A stretch of 64,000 nt of DNA from Inediibacterium massiliense (GTDB lineage Bacteria; Bacillota; Clostridia; Peptostreptococcales; Thermotaleaceae): the NCBI RefSeq assembly GCF_001282725.1, contig NZ_LN876585.1, positions 2,221 through 66,220 of the forward strand, in the 5' to 3' direction. The notes under the pieces are model-generated. The model worked only from the letters and a program-made list of their open reading frames with translations, had not been told where the DNA came from and searched no databases. How positions within the stretch are numbered: position 1 is the first letter of the stretch; every line of letters starts with the position of its first letter. The position numbers and the translations under genes are program-made. Of this stretch, positions 7,907-17,171 are shown piece by piece.

Positions 7907-9169
7907 ATGATTTATAAAAATATTGATGAAGCCAATCAAGAAGTCATAGATAAAATTGTTTCCTCTTCTCCATTTCTAGTAGATGTTGTACCAGCTAAAT
8001 CTGTCATCAAAGAATTAGAGGAAAAAGTATTGTTACATGCAGGACCACCAATAAAATGGGAGAAAATGACAAACCCCATGCAAGGTTCTTGTATAGGAGC
8101 AGTATTATTTGAAGAATGGGCAAAAGATGAAGAGGAAGCAAGAGAAATGTTACAAGCAGGCGAAATAAAATTTATTCCTTGTCATCATGTAAATGCAGTA
8201 GGGCCAATGGGAGGGATTACTTCTGGGAATATGCCTGTCTTGGTTGTGGAAAACAAAACACAGAGGAATCGAGCCTATTGTACTATGAATGAAGGGATAG
8301 GAGCAGTACTTCGTTTTGGGGCTTATTCAGATGATGTAATTAATCGTTTGAGGTGGATGAGAGATGTTCTTGGCCCCGTATTAGGACTTGCTTTACGAAC
8401 TCTTTCGGATGGGATGAATGTAAATGTAATGATTACGAAAGCTGTAGCCATGGGGGATGAATTTCACCAAAGAAATATTGCCGCGTCGCTTATTTTCTTA
8501 AAAGAAATTGCTCCTATCATTATTGGTCTAGATATAGATAATGATAAAAAAGAAAGTGTGATTCAGTTTTTAGCAGAAACAGATCAGTTTTTTCTAAATA
8601 TTATGATGGCTACAGCAAAGGCTGTTATGGATGGAGCTAGGACAATTACAGAAGGAACTGTTGTAACAGCCATGTGTCGGAATGGAGAAAATTTTGGAAT
8701 ACGCATTAGCGGTATGGGAGATGAGTGGTTTATTGCTCCTGTAAATACTCCTGATGGTTTATATTTTACAGGATATTCTAGCGAAGATGCTAATCCAGAT
8801 ATTGGAGATAGTGCGATCACAGAAACTTTTGGAGTTGGTGGTATGGCAATGATTGCTGCACCAGCTGTTACTAGGTTTGTAGGTAGTGGAGGTTTTTATG
8901 ATGCACTTCATACGAGTAATGAAATGTTGGAAATTTGTATGACACAAAATCCAAATTTTCCTGTTCCTACTTGGGATTTTCAAGGAATTTGTTTGGGAAT
9001 TGATGCTCGTAAAGTGGTTGAAACTGGAATTACACCAGTGATTAATACAGGAATTGCCCATAAAAAAGCTGGCATAGGACAAATCGGAGCAGGTACTGTA
9101 CGGCCTCCTGTGGCTTGTTTTGAAAAAGCAATTACAGCCTATGCAAAAAAATTAGGGTATAAAGAGTAA
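7907..9169 (+). CDS. allG: Oxamate carbamoyltransferase subunit, DUF1116 family
   Basis: A 420-residue DUF1116 protein, the same length as E. coli YlbE/AllG. Typical stretches are HHVNAVGPMGGITSG, CTMNEGIGAVLRFGAY, MGDEFHQRNIAAS, RNGENFGIRISGMGDEWF and a late HKKAGIGQIGAGTVRPP. An in-frame start at 7877 overlaps the end of allF, but ATG 7907 sits six bases behind AGGAGGG and fits the family length. It lies between allF and allH, the order seen in other bacteria, and should be part of the same enzyme. Confidence 0.9.
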   Translation: MIYKNIDEANQEVIDKIVSSSPFLVDVVPAKSVIKELEEKVLLHAGPPIKWEKMTNPMQGSCIGAVLFEEWAKDEEEAREMLQAGEIKFIPCHHVNAVGPMGGITSGNMPVLVVENKTQRNRAYCTMNEGIGAVLRFGAYSDDVINRLRWMRDVLGPVLGLALRTLSDGMNVNVMITKAVAMGDEFHQRNIAASLIFLKEIAPIIIGLDIDNDKKESVIQFLAETDQFFLNIMMATAKAVMDGARTITEGTVVTAMCRNGENFGIRISGMGDEWFIAPVNTPDGLYFTGYSSEDANPDIGDSAITETFGVGGMAMIAAPAVTRFVGSGGFYDALHTSNEMLEICMTQNPNFPVPTWDFQGICLGIDARKVVETGITPVINTGIAHKKAGIGQIGAGTVRPPVACFEKAITAYAKKLGYKE

Positions 9170-9208
9170 CGCAAAAAAGATAAGGAGGTTTTTTAAATTC
9201 AAACATAT

Positions 9209-10051
9209 ATGGCTTATTGTCAATCCATCCATGTTGTAGAATTATGTAAAAAATATTCTAATTGGAGAGTACATAGTACTTTTGCAAATGGAGTCAATAT
9301 TTCAAATGGTAAAGATTTAATATTCATTGGAAACGATCAAAATGGTTTATTGCCTTTTGGTGTGGTTCTAACAAAGCAAACACAAAACCTCCTAAAAAAT
9401 AAGTGGAAACAAGAAGATAAGATAAAAATTTTCAATGAATCTATTATTAATATAAATAGACAAATAACCATATTACTTCATCCAAGGTATAAGTATTCTT
9501 GTATCTTGAAAAAGCCAAAAACATTCAAGATTCAATTGGTTCACAAGTTCATTGAACAAGCTTGTAAATTGAAGGGAAAGAATGGATTTGAATTGACAAT
9601 AGAAGAATCAATAAAAATAAATGAGGAATTCACATTTTATGGGAAAGTCCTTATCAATGCTCTTTTTTCTTCTGATCAAAAAGAAATTGATTCAATTATA
9701 AAATATTTTATAGGGAGAGGAAAAGGATTAACTCCATCTGGAGATGATTTATTAGTAGGATTATTAAGTATAGGAAGTGCTTTTTTAAAAGTTAGTCCAT
9801 ATTTTGTAGAAAGTTTGAGTAATATGATTGAAAATGAAAATTTAACTACTGATATTAGTAAAGGGTATTTAAGATATGCACTTTGTGGTAAGTTTGAACA
9901 TTCAATTTTGACTATTATTGACAATTTATGCGAAGAAAATGATTCCTTGGAAGAAGTATTAAGCAGCATACTACGCCATGGACATACATCAGGAATGGAT
10001 CTATTAACAGGTATTTTATTAGGATTGATGAGAGTTAAAGAAATCAAATAA
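9209..10051 (+). CDS. allH: Oxamate carbamoyltransferase subunit, DUF2877 family
   Basis: A 280-residue DUF2877 protein. Shared with E. coli YlbF/AllH are GRGKGLTPSGDDLLVGLL (170s-180s), a central GYLRYALCGKF and the C-terminal RHGHTSGMDLLTGILLG. The start is uncertain: the only strong ribosome site, AAGGAGG at 9182-9188, is 20 bases from ATG 9209 but eight bases from an in-frame ATT at 9197. A stop codon at 9194-9196 rules out any earlier start. Either the spacing is unusually long or AUU is used, as in infC. It completes the allFGH set. Confidence 0.88.
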   Translation: MAYCQSIHVVELCKKYSNWRVHSTFANGVNISNGKDLIFIGNDQNGLLPFGVVLTKQTQNLLKNKWKQEDKIKIFNESIININRQITILLHPRYKYSCILKKPKTFKIQLVHKFIEQACKLKGKNGFELTIEESIKINEEFTFYGKVLINALFSSDQKEIDSIIKYFIGRGKGLTPSGDDLLVGLLSIGSAFLKVSPYFVESLSNMIENENLTTDISKGYLRYALCGKFEHSILTIIDNLCEENDSLEEVLSSILRHGHTSGMDLLTGILLGLMRVKEIK

Positions 10052-10076
10052 AATAAAAAAGTAAGGAGAAATTGAA

Positions 10077-11018
10077 TTGAGTGAAACCGTAGTAGTTGCT
10101 TTAGGTGGAAATGCTATTTTACGTCCTAATCAAGAAGCATCTTTTGAAAATCAATTGAAGAATATAGAAACGAGCTGTAATTTTATTGCAAATATTATTG
10201 TTAATGGATACAAGGTTGTGATTACTCATGGAAATGGACCACAAGTAGGAAATATTTTAAGACAAAATGAAGAAGCAAAAAAATTTGTTCCTGCTTTTCC
10301 ATTAGATGTATGTAGTGCCCAATCCCAAGGATTGATTGGTTATATGATGGAGCGTTCTTTAAAAAATGCTTTAACAAGATTAAATTATTCATCTCAAGTG
10401 GTGACTCTTCTTACACAAACAGAAGTTGACTCTAAAGACAAAGCTTTTGAAAACCCAAGCAAGCCTATTGGATTGTTTTACTCCAAGGAGGAAGCTGAAA
10501 AAATGAGAAAAGAGAAAAATTGGATTATGAAGGAAGACTCTAATAGAGGATATAGAAGAGTCGTTCCTTCCCCAAAGCCTAAGAAAATTCATGGAATAGA
10601 ATCAATAAAGCAATTGCTTGAAAGTAATATTACAGTTATTTCTACAGGGGGTGGAGGTATACCTATTATTCAGAAGGAGAATGGGGAATATGCTGGAATT
10701 GAAGCTGTTATAGATAAAGATCTTTCAGCACTTCGATTATGTGAACAAATAGATGCAGATGTACTTATGATTTTAACGGATGTTACAAACGTGTATTTAA
10801 GTTATGGTACACCTAATCAAAAAAAATTAGAATCAAGTTATTGTGATGAAGCAGAAAAATATTTGATGCAAGGACATTTTTCAGATGGAAGTATGGGACC
10901 TAAAATGGAAGCGGCTATTTCCTTTGCTAAAAAAGGTAAAAAATCTATTATTTGCTCTTTAGAAGAGGCAGTAGAAGCGTTAGAAGGAAAAAAAGGAACT
11001 AGAATTTTATCTAGTTGA
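10077..11018 (+). CDS. arcC: Carbamate kinase
   Basis: A 313-residue carbamate kinase that transfers phosphate from carbamoyl phosphate to ADP, giving ATP, CO2 and ammonia. Motifs: VVALGGNAIL at 6-15, ITHGNGPQVGN, PLDVCSAQSQGLIGYM, STGGGGIPI, VIDKDLSALRL and a C-terminal GSMGPKMEAAI. The start is TTG, six bases behind AAGGAGAA. As the last gene of the ureide operon it is the energy-conserving step of allantoate fermentation; the E. coli counterpart in the allantoin cluster is called allK. Confidence 0.94.
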   Translation: MSETVVVALGGNAILRPNQEASFENQLKNIETSCNFIANIIVNGYKVVITHGNGPQVGNILRQNEEAKKFVPAFPLDVCSAQSQGLIGYMMERSLKNALTRLNYSSQVVTLLTQTEVDSKDKAFENPSKPIGLFYSKEEAEKMRKEKNWIMKEDSNRGYRRVVPSPKPKKIHGIESIKQLLESNITVISTGGGGIPIIQKENGEYAGIEAVIDKDLSALRLCEQIDADVLMILTDVTNVYLSYGTPNQKKLESSYCDEAEKYLMQGHFSDGSMGPKMEAAISFAKKGKKSIICSLEEAVEALEGKKGTRILSS

Positions 11019-11027
11019 TTGATATGA

Positions 11028-11069
11028 AAAAAAACTTGTAGAGGAGATCATATCCTTACAAGTTTTTTT
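11028..11069 (+). terminator. Terminator between carbamate kinase and the PucR regulator
   Basis: Stem AAAAAAACTTGTA/TACAAGTTTTTTT with an inner AGGA/TCCT helix and a long U tract. The A-rich left arm makes it usable from both sides, which suits the two convergent genes. Confidence 0.85.
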
Positions 11070-11085
11070 ATATGAAAAGACTTTT

Positions 11086-12699
11086 TTATTGAGATAACAA
11101 TAGGGCAACCCTTAATTGTAAAGAATAATCAGGATTATCAATGGATTGATCAAATAGTTCATTAAGCTTTGCGATTCTATATTTTACTGTATTTCGATGT
11201 ACATATAGGGAATTTGCAGTTTCTGTTATTTTACCTTGACAATCTAAATAGGTTTGCAATGTTTTTCTGAGTTCAATTTGAATATCATTAGTTGGATAAG
11301 CCAATGTTTTTAAAGTATAAATACAAAAATGTGAAATATGTTCTTTAGGTATAAATTGTAATACCTCTAATATTCCTTTTGAAAGATAAAATTTTATAAA
11401 AGAAGTCTTTCCTTCTTTTCTGCATCGATGATAGGTTTCTTCTGCCTCAATGAAAGAAAAATAAGTAGAAAATAACTGAGAAACTTCATTTCCTATAGCA
11501 AATGATAAAGAAATAGAAAAATATTTATTGAGTGAGTTAGATATTTCCATTAATATTTGTTCTAAATTTTGTTCCGAAGATTGTAATAAAATTACTAATT
11601 TTTCTTTGTTAGAAAGAGGAAATAATGAAGCATTTTCAAATTTGGTAGAAATTTCTCGTTCTAACCACTCATAAGTAATTGTGTAAATATCTGTTTGATG
11701 TAGATCGTTATAGGAGATATAATTGTCAATTCCTACCATGATGATTCTATAGCTAGAGGATTCTATTAAGCCATACTTATGACCATATTCTATCAAATTA
11801 GATACATTAGAAGCATCTTTATTTTTAATTAATTTATCAAAAAATTCTTCTCTTAATTTCCATGAAAGTTCTTCTAATTTTTTATTTTTAAATAGAGTAA
11901 ATGCTAGTATGGTACTAGCTTGCTCAATGACCAATTGAGAATAAGGATAAGGGATTTTATCTGATTTTAATATGACTAGTAGATAAGGATTAAAAGTAGT
12001 TACTTTTACAGGAAATACAGATACGCATATGGTTTTTGTATTGGAAATGCATAATTCAAAGGTATTTTCTTCGATTTTTGCTTGTTGGTATAGTATATTT
12101 TCATGGATTGCATCAAGAGCTTTTAAAATGATTGCATTGGTCTTATTCAATGGAAGAGAGGTTGCAACAATATCCATAAAAGGATTGATTAAAAAAACGT
12201 TTTGTTTTAATACTTTTCCTAAATGGCATATCAATGAAGACAAAGAGGAATCTTCTATGAGCATTTTTGAAAATTCTTTTTGAATACTTAGGGCATAATG
12301 TAGCTTTTCTCTTTGTAAATCCCAAATATAAGAAAGTAATTGATGACATACCATTCCAAGAGTTGTAGACATAGGGACTTTTAGTAAAGGAAAATGTAAT
12401 CGATTGGCTGTTTCAATGACACAACTATCTAATTTTTCAATATATCGTCCAAGTTTGATACCTAGTCCTGCTGCTGGAAGTTGACTTAATTCTTCTATTA
12501 ATCTACATAAATCTTGTTGATTATCTTTAAAGGCCATACCAGTTGTAATCAAAAGAGTATTTGGGGCTAAATATCCAACAATATCAGGAGTTTCAGAAAT
12601 ATCAGCACTTTCTACAGGTCTTGTCAAATCACCTTGATGATTTAATATAGTAATTCCAGAAAATTGTGGAATCTCAAGGATTTGTTTGATTGAAATCAT
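11086..12699 (-). CDS. pucR: PucR-family purine catabolism regulator
   Basis: A 537-residue regulator with an N-terminal PucR sensory domain (about 9-125, ending near IETANRLHFPLLKVP) and a C-terminal PucR-type helix-turn-helix: RKTLQTYLDCQGKITETA, then SLYVHRNTVKYRIAKLNELF (about 480-525). The middle looks like a GGDEF-related dimer region common in this family. ATG follows GGGAGG on the minus strand. It converges on the ureide operon and is its probable regulator, responding to a pathway intermediate by analogy with Bacillus PucR. The symbol reflects family, not proven orthology. Confidence 0.85.
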   Translation of the reverse strand: MISIKQILEIPQFSGITILNHQGDLTRPVESADISETPDIVGYLAPNTLLITTGMAFKDNQQDLCRLIEELSQLPAAGLGIKLGRYIEKLDSCVIETANRLHFPLLKVPMSTTLGMVCHQLLSYIWDLQREKLHYALSIQKEFSKMLIEDSSLSSLICHLGKVLKQNVFLINPFMDIVATSLPLNKTNAIILKALDAIHENILYQQAKIEENTFELCISNTKTICVSVFPVKVTTFNPYLLVILKSDKIPYPYSQLVIEQASTILAFTLFKNKKLEELSWKLREEFFDKLIKNKDASNVSNLIEYGHKYGLIESSSYRIIMVGIDNYISYNDLHQTDIYTITYEWLEREISTKFENASLFPLSNKEKLVILLQSSEQNLEQILMEISNSLNKYFSISLSFAIGNEVSQLFSTYFSFIEAEETYHRCRKEGKTSFIKFYLSKGILEVLQFIPKEHISHFCIYTLKTLAYPTNDIQIELRKTLQTYLDCQGKITETANSLYVHRNTVKYRIAKLNELFDQSIDNPDYSLQLRVALLLSQ

Positions 12700-12723
12700 A
12701 GTGTACCTCCCTTATGATAGGAC

Positions 12724-12760
12724 ATAATGTATTTTTAACTGACTTATAAATACATTATAC
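12724..12760 (-). promoter_or_regulatory. Promoter -10 and inverted repeat upstream of pucR
   Basis: An 11-bp perfect inverted repeat ATAATGTATTT-N13-AAATACATTAT (12724-12734 and 12748-12758) lies 25 to 60 bp before the pucR start. Its right arm holds TATAAT on the minus strand (12754-12759). I see no good -35. A repeat over the -10 is a likely autoregulatory operator. Confidence 0.45.
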
Positions 12761-12798
12761 AATATTTTTTACATGAATCTTTAAATGCCGTTTACAAT

Positions 12799-12831
12799 AA
12801 AATAGCTAAGACAACATGTCTTAGCTATTTT
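12799..12831 (-). terminator. Terminator of the BON-apgM-M42 operon
   Basis: A 15-bp perfect stem (12799-12813 with 12817-12831) with a 3-nt loop. The stop codon of the last peptidase gene (12825-12827) is inside the stem. The minus-strand tail is TTATTGT. Its core AATAGCTAAGACA is shared with the terminator at 427-459. Confidence 0.85.
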
Positions 12832-13823
12832 ATTTCTTTATTTTCTAATATTTTAGAAAGAAGAGAAATGGCATTTTCTATATCTTTTTTATGAATGGTT
12901 TCAGAAGGACTATGTACATATCTACAAGGAATAGAAATAACTCCTGAAGGAACACCACTCTTTGTAAGATGAATTGCTCCTGAATCTGTACCTCCAAATT
13001 CAAGAATTTCTAATTGATAAGGGATATTATTTTCTTTTGCACAATCTATCATTAATTTTTTTACAGTAGGGTGAGCCAACATAGAATTATCTTTTATTTT
13101 AATAGCAGGACCTTCTCCTAATTTTACGGCCATATGCTTAGCTTTTGGAGTATCTCCAGTAGTTGTTACATCTAAAGAGATTCCTAGATCAGGATCAATT
13201 CCAAAGGCTGCTGTTTTAGAGCCTCTAAGACCTAATTCTTCTTGTACTGTAAATACAAAATAAAGTTCATGAGGTGTTTCTTTGATTTGTTTGATTGTTT
13301 CTATGGCAATGAAGCAACCAATTCGATCATCTAAGGCTTTGGATGTGATAAAGTCTCCTAAATCATGATAATCCCCACAAAATGATCCTACATCTCCTAA
13401 GCCTACTTTTTTCTTTGCTTCTTCTTTTGTAGTAGCACCGATATCTATATACATTTTTTCAAGCTTTAAATTTTTCATATCATCCATATGTTCCATGCCG
13501 ATAATTCCTATTACATCATTTGGAAATTTAACTCGTTGATACAGAGAAGTAAAACTAGACACTCCTCCCATATTAGCAAATCTTAAAAACCCATTATCAT
13601 CTATACCTGTTACAATAACGCCTATTTCATCCATATGGCTGGCAATCATTATTTTTTTCCCGGATCCATGTTTGATAGCTATAAGGTTTCCCATAGTATC
13701 TGTTTTCATTTCATTTACATAATCTTTTATTTCTTCCTCAATGATACCTCTTATTTGTTCTTCATTTCCAGAAGGACCATAAGCTTGTGTAAGCTTTTTT
13801 AATAGATCATATGAAGGATTCAT
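12825..13823 (-). CDS. M42 family metallopeptidase (paralogue 3)
   Basis: A 332-residue cytosolic aminopeptidase of the M42 (TET/FrvX/YsdC) family, which forms large tetrahedral assemblies and trims peptides. Metal and catalytic motifs: IASHMDEIGV (His63, Asp65), SKALDDRIG, QEELGLRGS with the catalytic Glu pair, and CRYVHSPSETIH near the end. The start ATG overlaps the stop of the preceding gene as ATGA with an AAGGAGG site inside that gene, so the two are translationally coupled. It is the last gene of the minus-strand operon. Confidence 0.9.
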   Translation of the reverse strand: MNPSYDLLKKLTQAYGPSGNEEQIRGIIEEEIKDYVNEMKTDTMGNLIAIKHGSGKKIMIASHMDEIGVIVTGIDDNGFLRFANMGGVSSFTSLYQRVKFPNDVIGIIGMEHMDDMKNLKLEKMYIDIGATTKEEAKKKVGLGDVGSFCGDYHDLGDFITSKALDDRIGCFIAIETIKQIKETPHELYFVFTVQEELGLRGSKTAAFGIDPDLGISLDVTTTGDTPKAKHMAVKLGEGPAIKIKDNSMLAHPTVKKLMIDCAKENNIPYQLEILEFGGTDSGAIHLTKSGVPSGVISIPCRYVHSPSETIHKKDIENAISLLSKILENKEIK

Positions 13824-14842
13824 ATTATTTCCTCCTTTTTAACATTTTTTAAGAAAAGATCTACAAGATTTAGCATATTTTCATAGTCATTTTTATGGAT
13901 TACACATATTGGAGAATGAATATATCTACAAGGAATAGAAAGAGCCAAAGTAGGAATTCCTTCTCTGCTAATATGAATAGCACCTGCATCATTTCCACCT
14001 TTTGTGGTTTGTTTAAGCTGAATAGGAATATTATTTTTATTAGCTATTTCCATCATTTTTTTCACTAAACCTTTATGATAATAAGTGCCCATATCTGCAA
14101 TAGACAAGGCTGGACCTTCTCCTAGCCTTGTGGCAAAATGAGGGGCATCTACATCGGTAAGATCATGACAAGTAGTAGCTTCAAGGACAATAGACAAATC
14201 AGGATTTAATCTATAGGCTGCAACTTTTGCTCCTCTTAAGCCTACTTCTTCTTGGACTGCAAATAAAGCATGGATCGTATAGTCATAATTATTTTTTAAA
14301 AGATGAATAATCATTGCACATCCTACTCGATCATCTAATGCTTTTGCTTTTATAAGATTTTCTCCAAATTCTATGTAATCGCTACAAAATGAAATATAAT
14401 CTCCAATAGATACTAATTTTTCTGCTTCTTCTTTTGAATTTGCACCAATATCAATATAAAGTTGATCATGTTTTAAAGCCTTTTTTCTTTCATCTGGTTT
14501 TTGAAGATGAATGGCTTTTGCACCAATGACTCCTTTAATTTTTTCTTTTCCAATTTGAACGACTTTTGAAACTAATATTCTATCGTCAATTCCTCCTACA
14601 GGCAAAAATTTAATAAATCCCTGATCATTTATGGATTTTACCATCAGTCCTACTTCATCCATATGAGCGGAGACCATAATAGATGGAAAATTTTCTTTTC
14701 CCTTTTTTGTAACAATTAAATTTCCAATAGGATCTATGATAATGTCATCTACATAGGGTTTGACTTCCTCAAGAATAATATCTCTTACTTCTTTTTCATT
14801 TCCTGAAACTCCACAGCTTTCAGATAATTTTTTTAATAACAT
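13820..14842 (-). CDS. M42 family metallopeptidase (paralogue 2)
   Basis: A 340-residue M42 aminopeptidase with SAHMDEVGLMV, KALDDRVGCAM, QEEVGLRGAK and CRYIHSPICVIH. An in-frame TTG at 14857 would overlap the ribosome site GGGAGGG, so ATG 14842 is chosen. The gene overlaps its upstream neighbour by 10 bp and its downstream neighbour by 4 bp. It is clearly paralogous to both flanking genes; differences around GGNDAGAIH and DLTDVD suggest different peptide preferences, which is inference. Confidence 0.9.
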   Translation of the reverse strand: MLLKKLSESCGVSGNEKEVRDIILEEVKPYVDDIIIDPIGNLIVTKKGKENFPSIMVSAHMDEVGLMVKSINDQGFIKFLPVGGIDDRILVSKVVQIGKEKIKGVIGAKAIHLQKPDERKKALKHDQLYIDIGANSKEEAEKLVSIGDYISFCSDYIEFGENLIKAKALDDRVGCAMIIHLLKNNYDYTIHALFAVQEEVGLRGAKVAAYRLNPDLSIVLEATTCHDLTDVDAPHFATRLGEGPALSIADMGTYYHKGLVKKMMEIANKNNIPIQLKQTTKGGNDAGAIHISREGIPTLALSIPCRYIHSPICVIHKNDYENMLNLVDLFLKNVKKEEII

Positions 14843-15885
14843 AAAAATCCCTCCCAATCTTCACCATTCAGACTGGAAATAAAATAAGCGAGCATTCGCG
14901 CTGTATATTTTATGTCTGAAAGATCTATGGTTTCTACAGATGTGTGCATATATCGAAGTGGAATAGATAAAAGGCCAGTTGCCACTCCACATCTTGCAAT
15001 CTGTATAGATCTTGCATCCGTTCCTGAATTACCTGGACTTATTTCTACTTGATAAGGAATATTATATTCTTTACCAATACTTTGAAAACGATGATGAATA
15101 TTTGGATGAATATTGGCTCCTATACAAATACCAGGACCTTTTCCAAGATCTAAGGTATCATCTTTAGATAACTCAGGAGTACTGCCAAAGCCTACATCTA
15201 TAGCAATTCCTATATGAGGAGAGATTTCATAAGCACTTACCATAGCTCCTCTTGTTCCTACTTCTTCTTGGATGGTACAAACAGCATATACATCTGCGTC
15301 ATGATTTATATTTTGAAGTTCTTTAAAGCAATGGATCATAGCTAAAATTCCTGCTCGATCATCTAATGCTTTTCCTGCTACTTTATTGTTTTTTAGAGAA
15401 ACCATGTTTCTTTTAATGGTAATGGTGTCTCCTATTTCAATGATTTGTTTTGCTTTTTCATAAGAAAGTCCTACATCTATGAGTAAATCTTCACTTTTTA
15501 TAGATTCATTTCTCTCACTGGGATCTTGTAGATGGGGAGGTTTTGTACCGATGATTCCAAATACTTCTTCTTTTCCATGAATGATTACTTCTTGAGCAAG
15601 AAGAGTTCTTTGATCGACTCCTCCAATGTTTGTAAATTTTATAAATCCATTTTTATCAATATCTTTGACCATAAGACCGATTTCATCCATATGGGCTGCA
15701 AGCATAATTTTTATAGGATTTTTTGAAGTGCCTTTTTTATGGATGATGATATTTCCTAATTTGTCTTTATAAATTTCATCAGCATACTCTTTAAAAAAAG
15801 AAGAGATTTTATCAGAGAGCGTATGTTCATAACCTGACACACCATATCCTTCGAGCATTTCTTTTAACAGGTATTCGTTTTCCAT
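14833..15885 (-). CDS. M42 family metallopeptidase (paralogue 1)
   Basis: A 350-residue M42 aminopeptidase with AAHMDEIGLMV, KALDDRAGILAM, QEEVGTRGAM, SGTDARSIQIAR and LRYMHTSVETID. The ATG at 15885 follows AAAGGAGG; an in-frame start at 15933 has no comparable site. It lies 63 bp after apgM. Three M42 genes in tandem probably widen the range of peptide ends that can be trimmed, consistent with an amino-acid-fermenting anaerobe. Confidence 0.9.
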   Translation of the reverse strand: MENEYLLKEMLEGYGVSGYEHTLSDKISSFFKEYADEIYKDKLGNIIIHKKGTSKNPIKIMLAAHMDEIGLMVKDIDKNGFIKFTNIGGVDQRTLLAQEVIIHGKEEVFGIIGTKPPHLQDPSERNESIKSEDLLIDVGLSYEKAKQIIEIGDTITIKRNMVSLKNNKVAGKALDDRAGILAMIHCFKELQNINHDADVYAVCTIQEEVGTRGAMVSAYEISPHIGIAIDVGFGSTPELSKDDTLDLGKGPGICIGANIHPNIHHRFQSIGKEYNIPYQVEISPGNSGTDARSIQIARCGVATGLLSIPLRYMHTSVETIDLSDIKYTARMLAYFISSLNGEDWEGFLCY

Positions 15886-15948
15886 TATATTCCTCCTTTC
15901 TAAGACTCTATGATTCATATTATAGCATATCATGGTAGAATATTACTA

Positions 15949-17166
15949 TTACGCCCCAAATTTATCTAATCGTTTGGCATTTGAGAGTAAAAGTCCCATT
16001 AAATAACGACTTTCAAAAAATCCTAATCCTCCAGCATTACAAGCATTTTCATGAAAAACTTCTACATCATCTATGCCAGAAAAAGCACTATGCAGAAGGA
16101 TTGGTACGGGATGGAAGCTATGGGATCTCATAGCACAAGGAGTAGAGTGATCTCCAGTAATGGCTAATACATCAGGCATATGATCTAGTAAAATAGGTAG
16201 AGCTTTATCTACTGTTTCTATACATTTTACTTTAGATTCAAAATCTCCATCTTCTCCAGCTTGATCTGTACCTTTTACATGAATAAAGAAAAAATCATAT
16301 TTTTGTTTATAATCTACATAGGTTTGAAAAAGTCCTTCTATAGAGTCAGGGGCAGGCAAAAGTGTCATACCTAATAAAGATGCAATTCCTCTATACATAG
16401 GATAACTTGCAATAGCTGCAGACTCTAGAAGATATTTTTCACTCATAGAAGGTATTTTAGGTTTGGATGCAATTCCTCTTAGTAAAAAAGCATTGGCAGG
16501 AGCTTGATTTTTTAAAAGTTCATAGCCTTTTTCTACAAATTGATTAATGACTTGTGATAAAAATTGTGAAGGAGGGTTTTTACCTTTTGCTAAAAGAGGT
16601 GCTTTTCCTTCTACTAATGGATCTGTATCATTGATTAAAGAACCAATCTCCTTTTGTTTGCTTCTAAATACAGTAACAAAACGATGTCCCTTTCCAGGTT
16701 TGATGATAATTTCTACTCCATCTATTTCTTTTATGGTTTGTAAAATTTCACATAGCTTTTGTGTTACTTCTGTAGGAATTCTTCCAGCGCGCCTGTCTGT
16801 GATCATACCTTTTTCATCCATTGTTGCAAAATTACATCTTGCGGCTACATCATGAGGCTTAAGAGTAAAATCAATTCCAACAGCTTCTAATACTCCTCTT
16901 CCTATGATATTTTTTAAAGGATCATATCCAAATAGTCCTAAGTGTCCTGGCCCACTTCCTGGAGTAATACCAGGAAGAATTGGATACATACGCCCCATAA
17001 CAGATTTTTTTGCCAGGGTATCTAGGGTAGGAGTATGAGCATATTCTAGTGGAGTTTTATTATGAAATTGAGGACTTCTAATATCTCCTACTCCATCTAA
17101 TACTAAAAGAACAATTTTTGAATTGTTTTTTTTTATGGTGGATTGAATAATTTCTTCATAATGCAT
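15949..17166 (-). CDS. apgM: 2,3-bisphosphoglycerate-independent phosphoglycerate mutase, archaeal type
   Basis: A 405-residue alkaline-phosphatase-superfamily enzyme that interconverts 3- and 2-phosphoglycerate. Typical are the metal-site start KIVLLVLDGVGD (18-29), PGSGPGHLGLFGYDP, RCNFATMD, RADRAGR-like DRRAGRIPTE, IHVKGTDQAGEDGD and GDHSTPCAMRSHSFHPVP. This form differs from the roughly 510-residue GpmI and occurs in archaea and some Clostridia. ATG is preceded by GTGAGG. It follows the BON gene by five bases and is probably cotranscribed with it and the peptidases; why they are together is unclear. Confidence 0.88.
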   Translation of the reverse strand: MHYEEIIQSTIKKNNSKIVLLVLDGVGDIRSPQFHNKTPLEYAHTPTLDTLAKKSVMGRMYPILPGITPGSGPGHLGLFGYDPLKNIIGRGVLEAVGIDFTLKPHDVAARCNFATMDEKGMITDRRAGRIPTEVTQKLCEILQTIKEIDGVEIIIKPGKGHRFVTVFRSKQKEIGSLINDTDPLVEGKAPLLAKGKNPPSQFLSQVINQFVEKGYELLKNQAPANAFLLRGIASKPKIPSMSEKYLLESAAIASYPMYRGIASLLGMTLLPAPDSIEGLFQTYVDYKQKYDFFFIHVKGTDQAGEDGDFESKVKCIETVDKALPILLDHMPDVLAITGDHSTPCAMRSHSFHPVPILLHSAFSGIDDVEVFHENACNAGGLGFFESRYLMGLLLSNAKRLDKFGA

Positions 17167-17171
17167 ATGAT

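Noticed and set aside
13820-17166. Plus-strand frames inside the peptidase and mutase genes (for example 15532-15726 and 16547-16855)
   Set aside because: They are shadows of strong minus-strand genes with full catalytic motifs.
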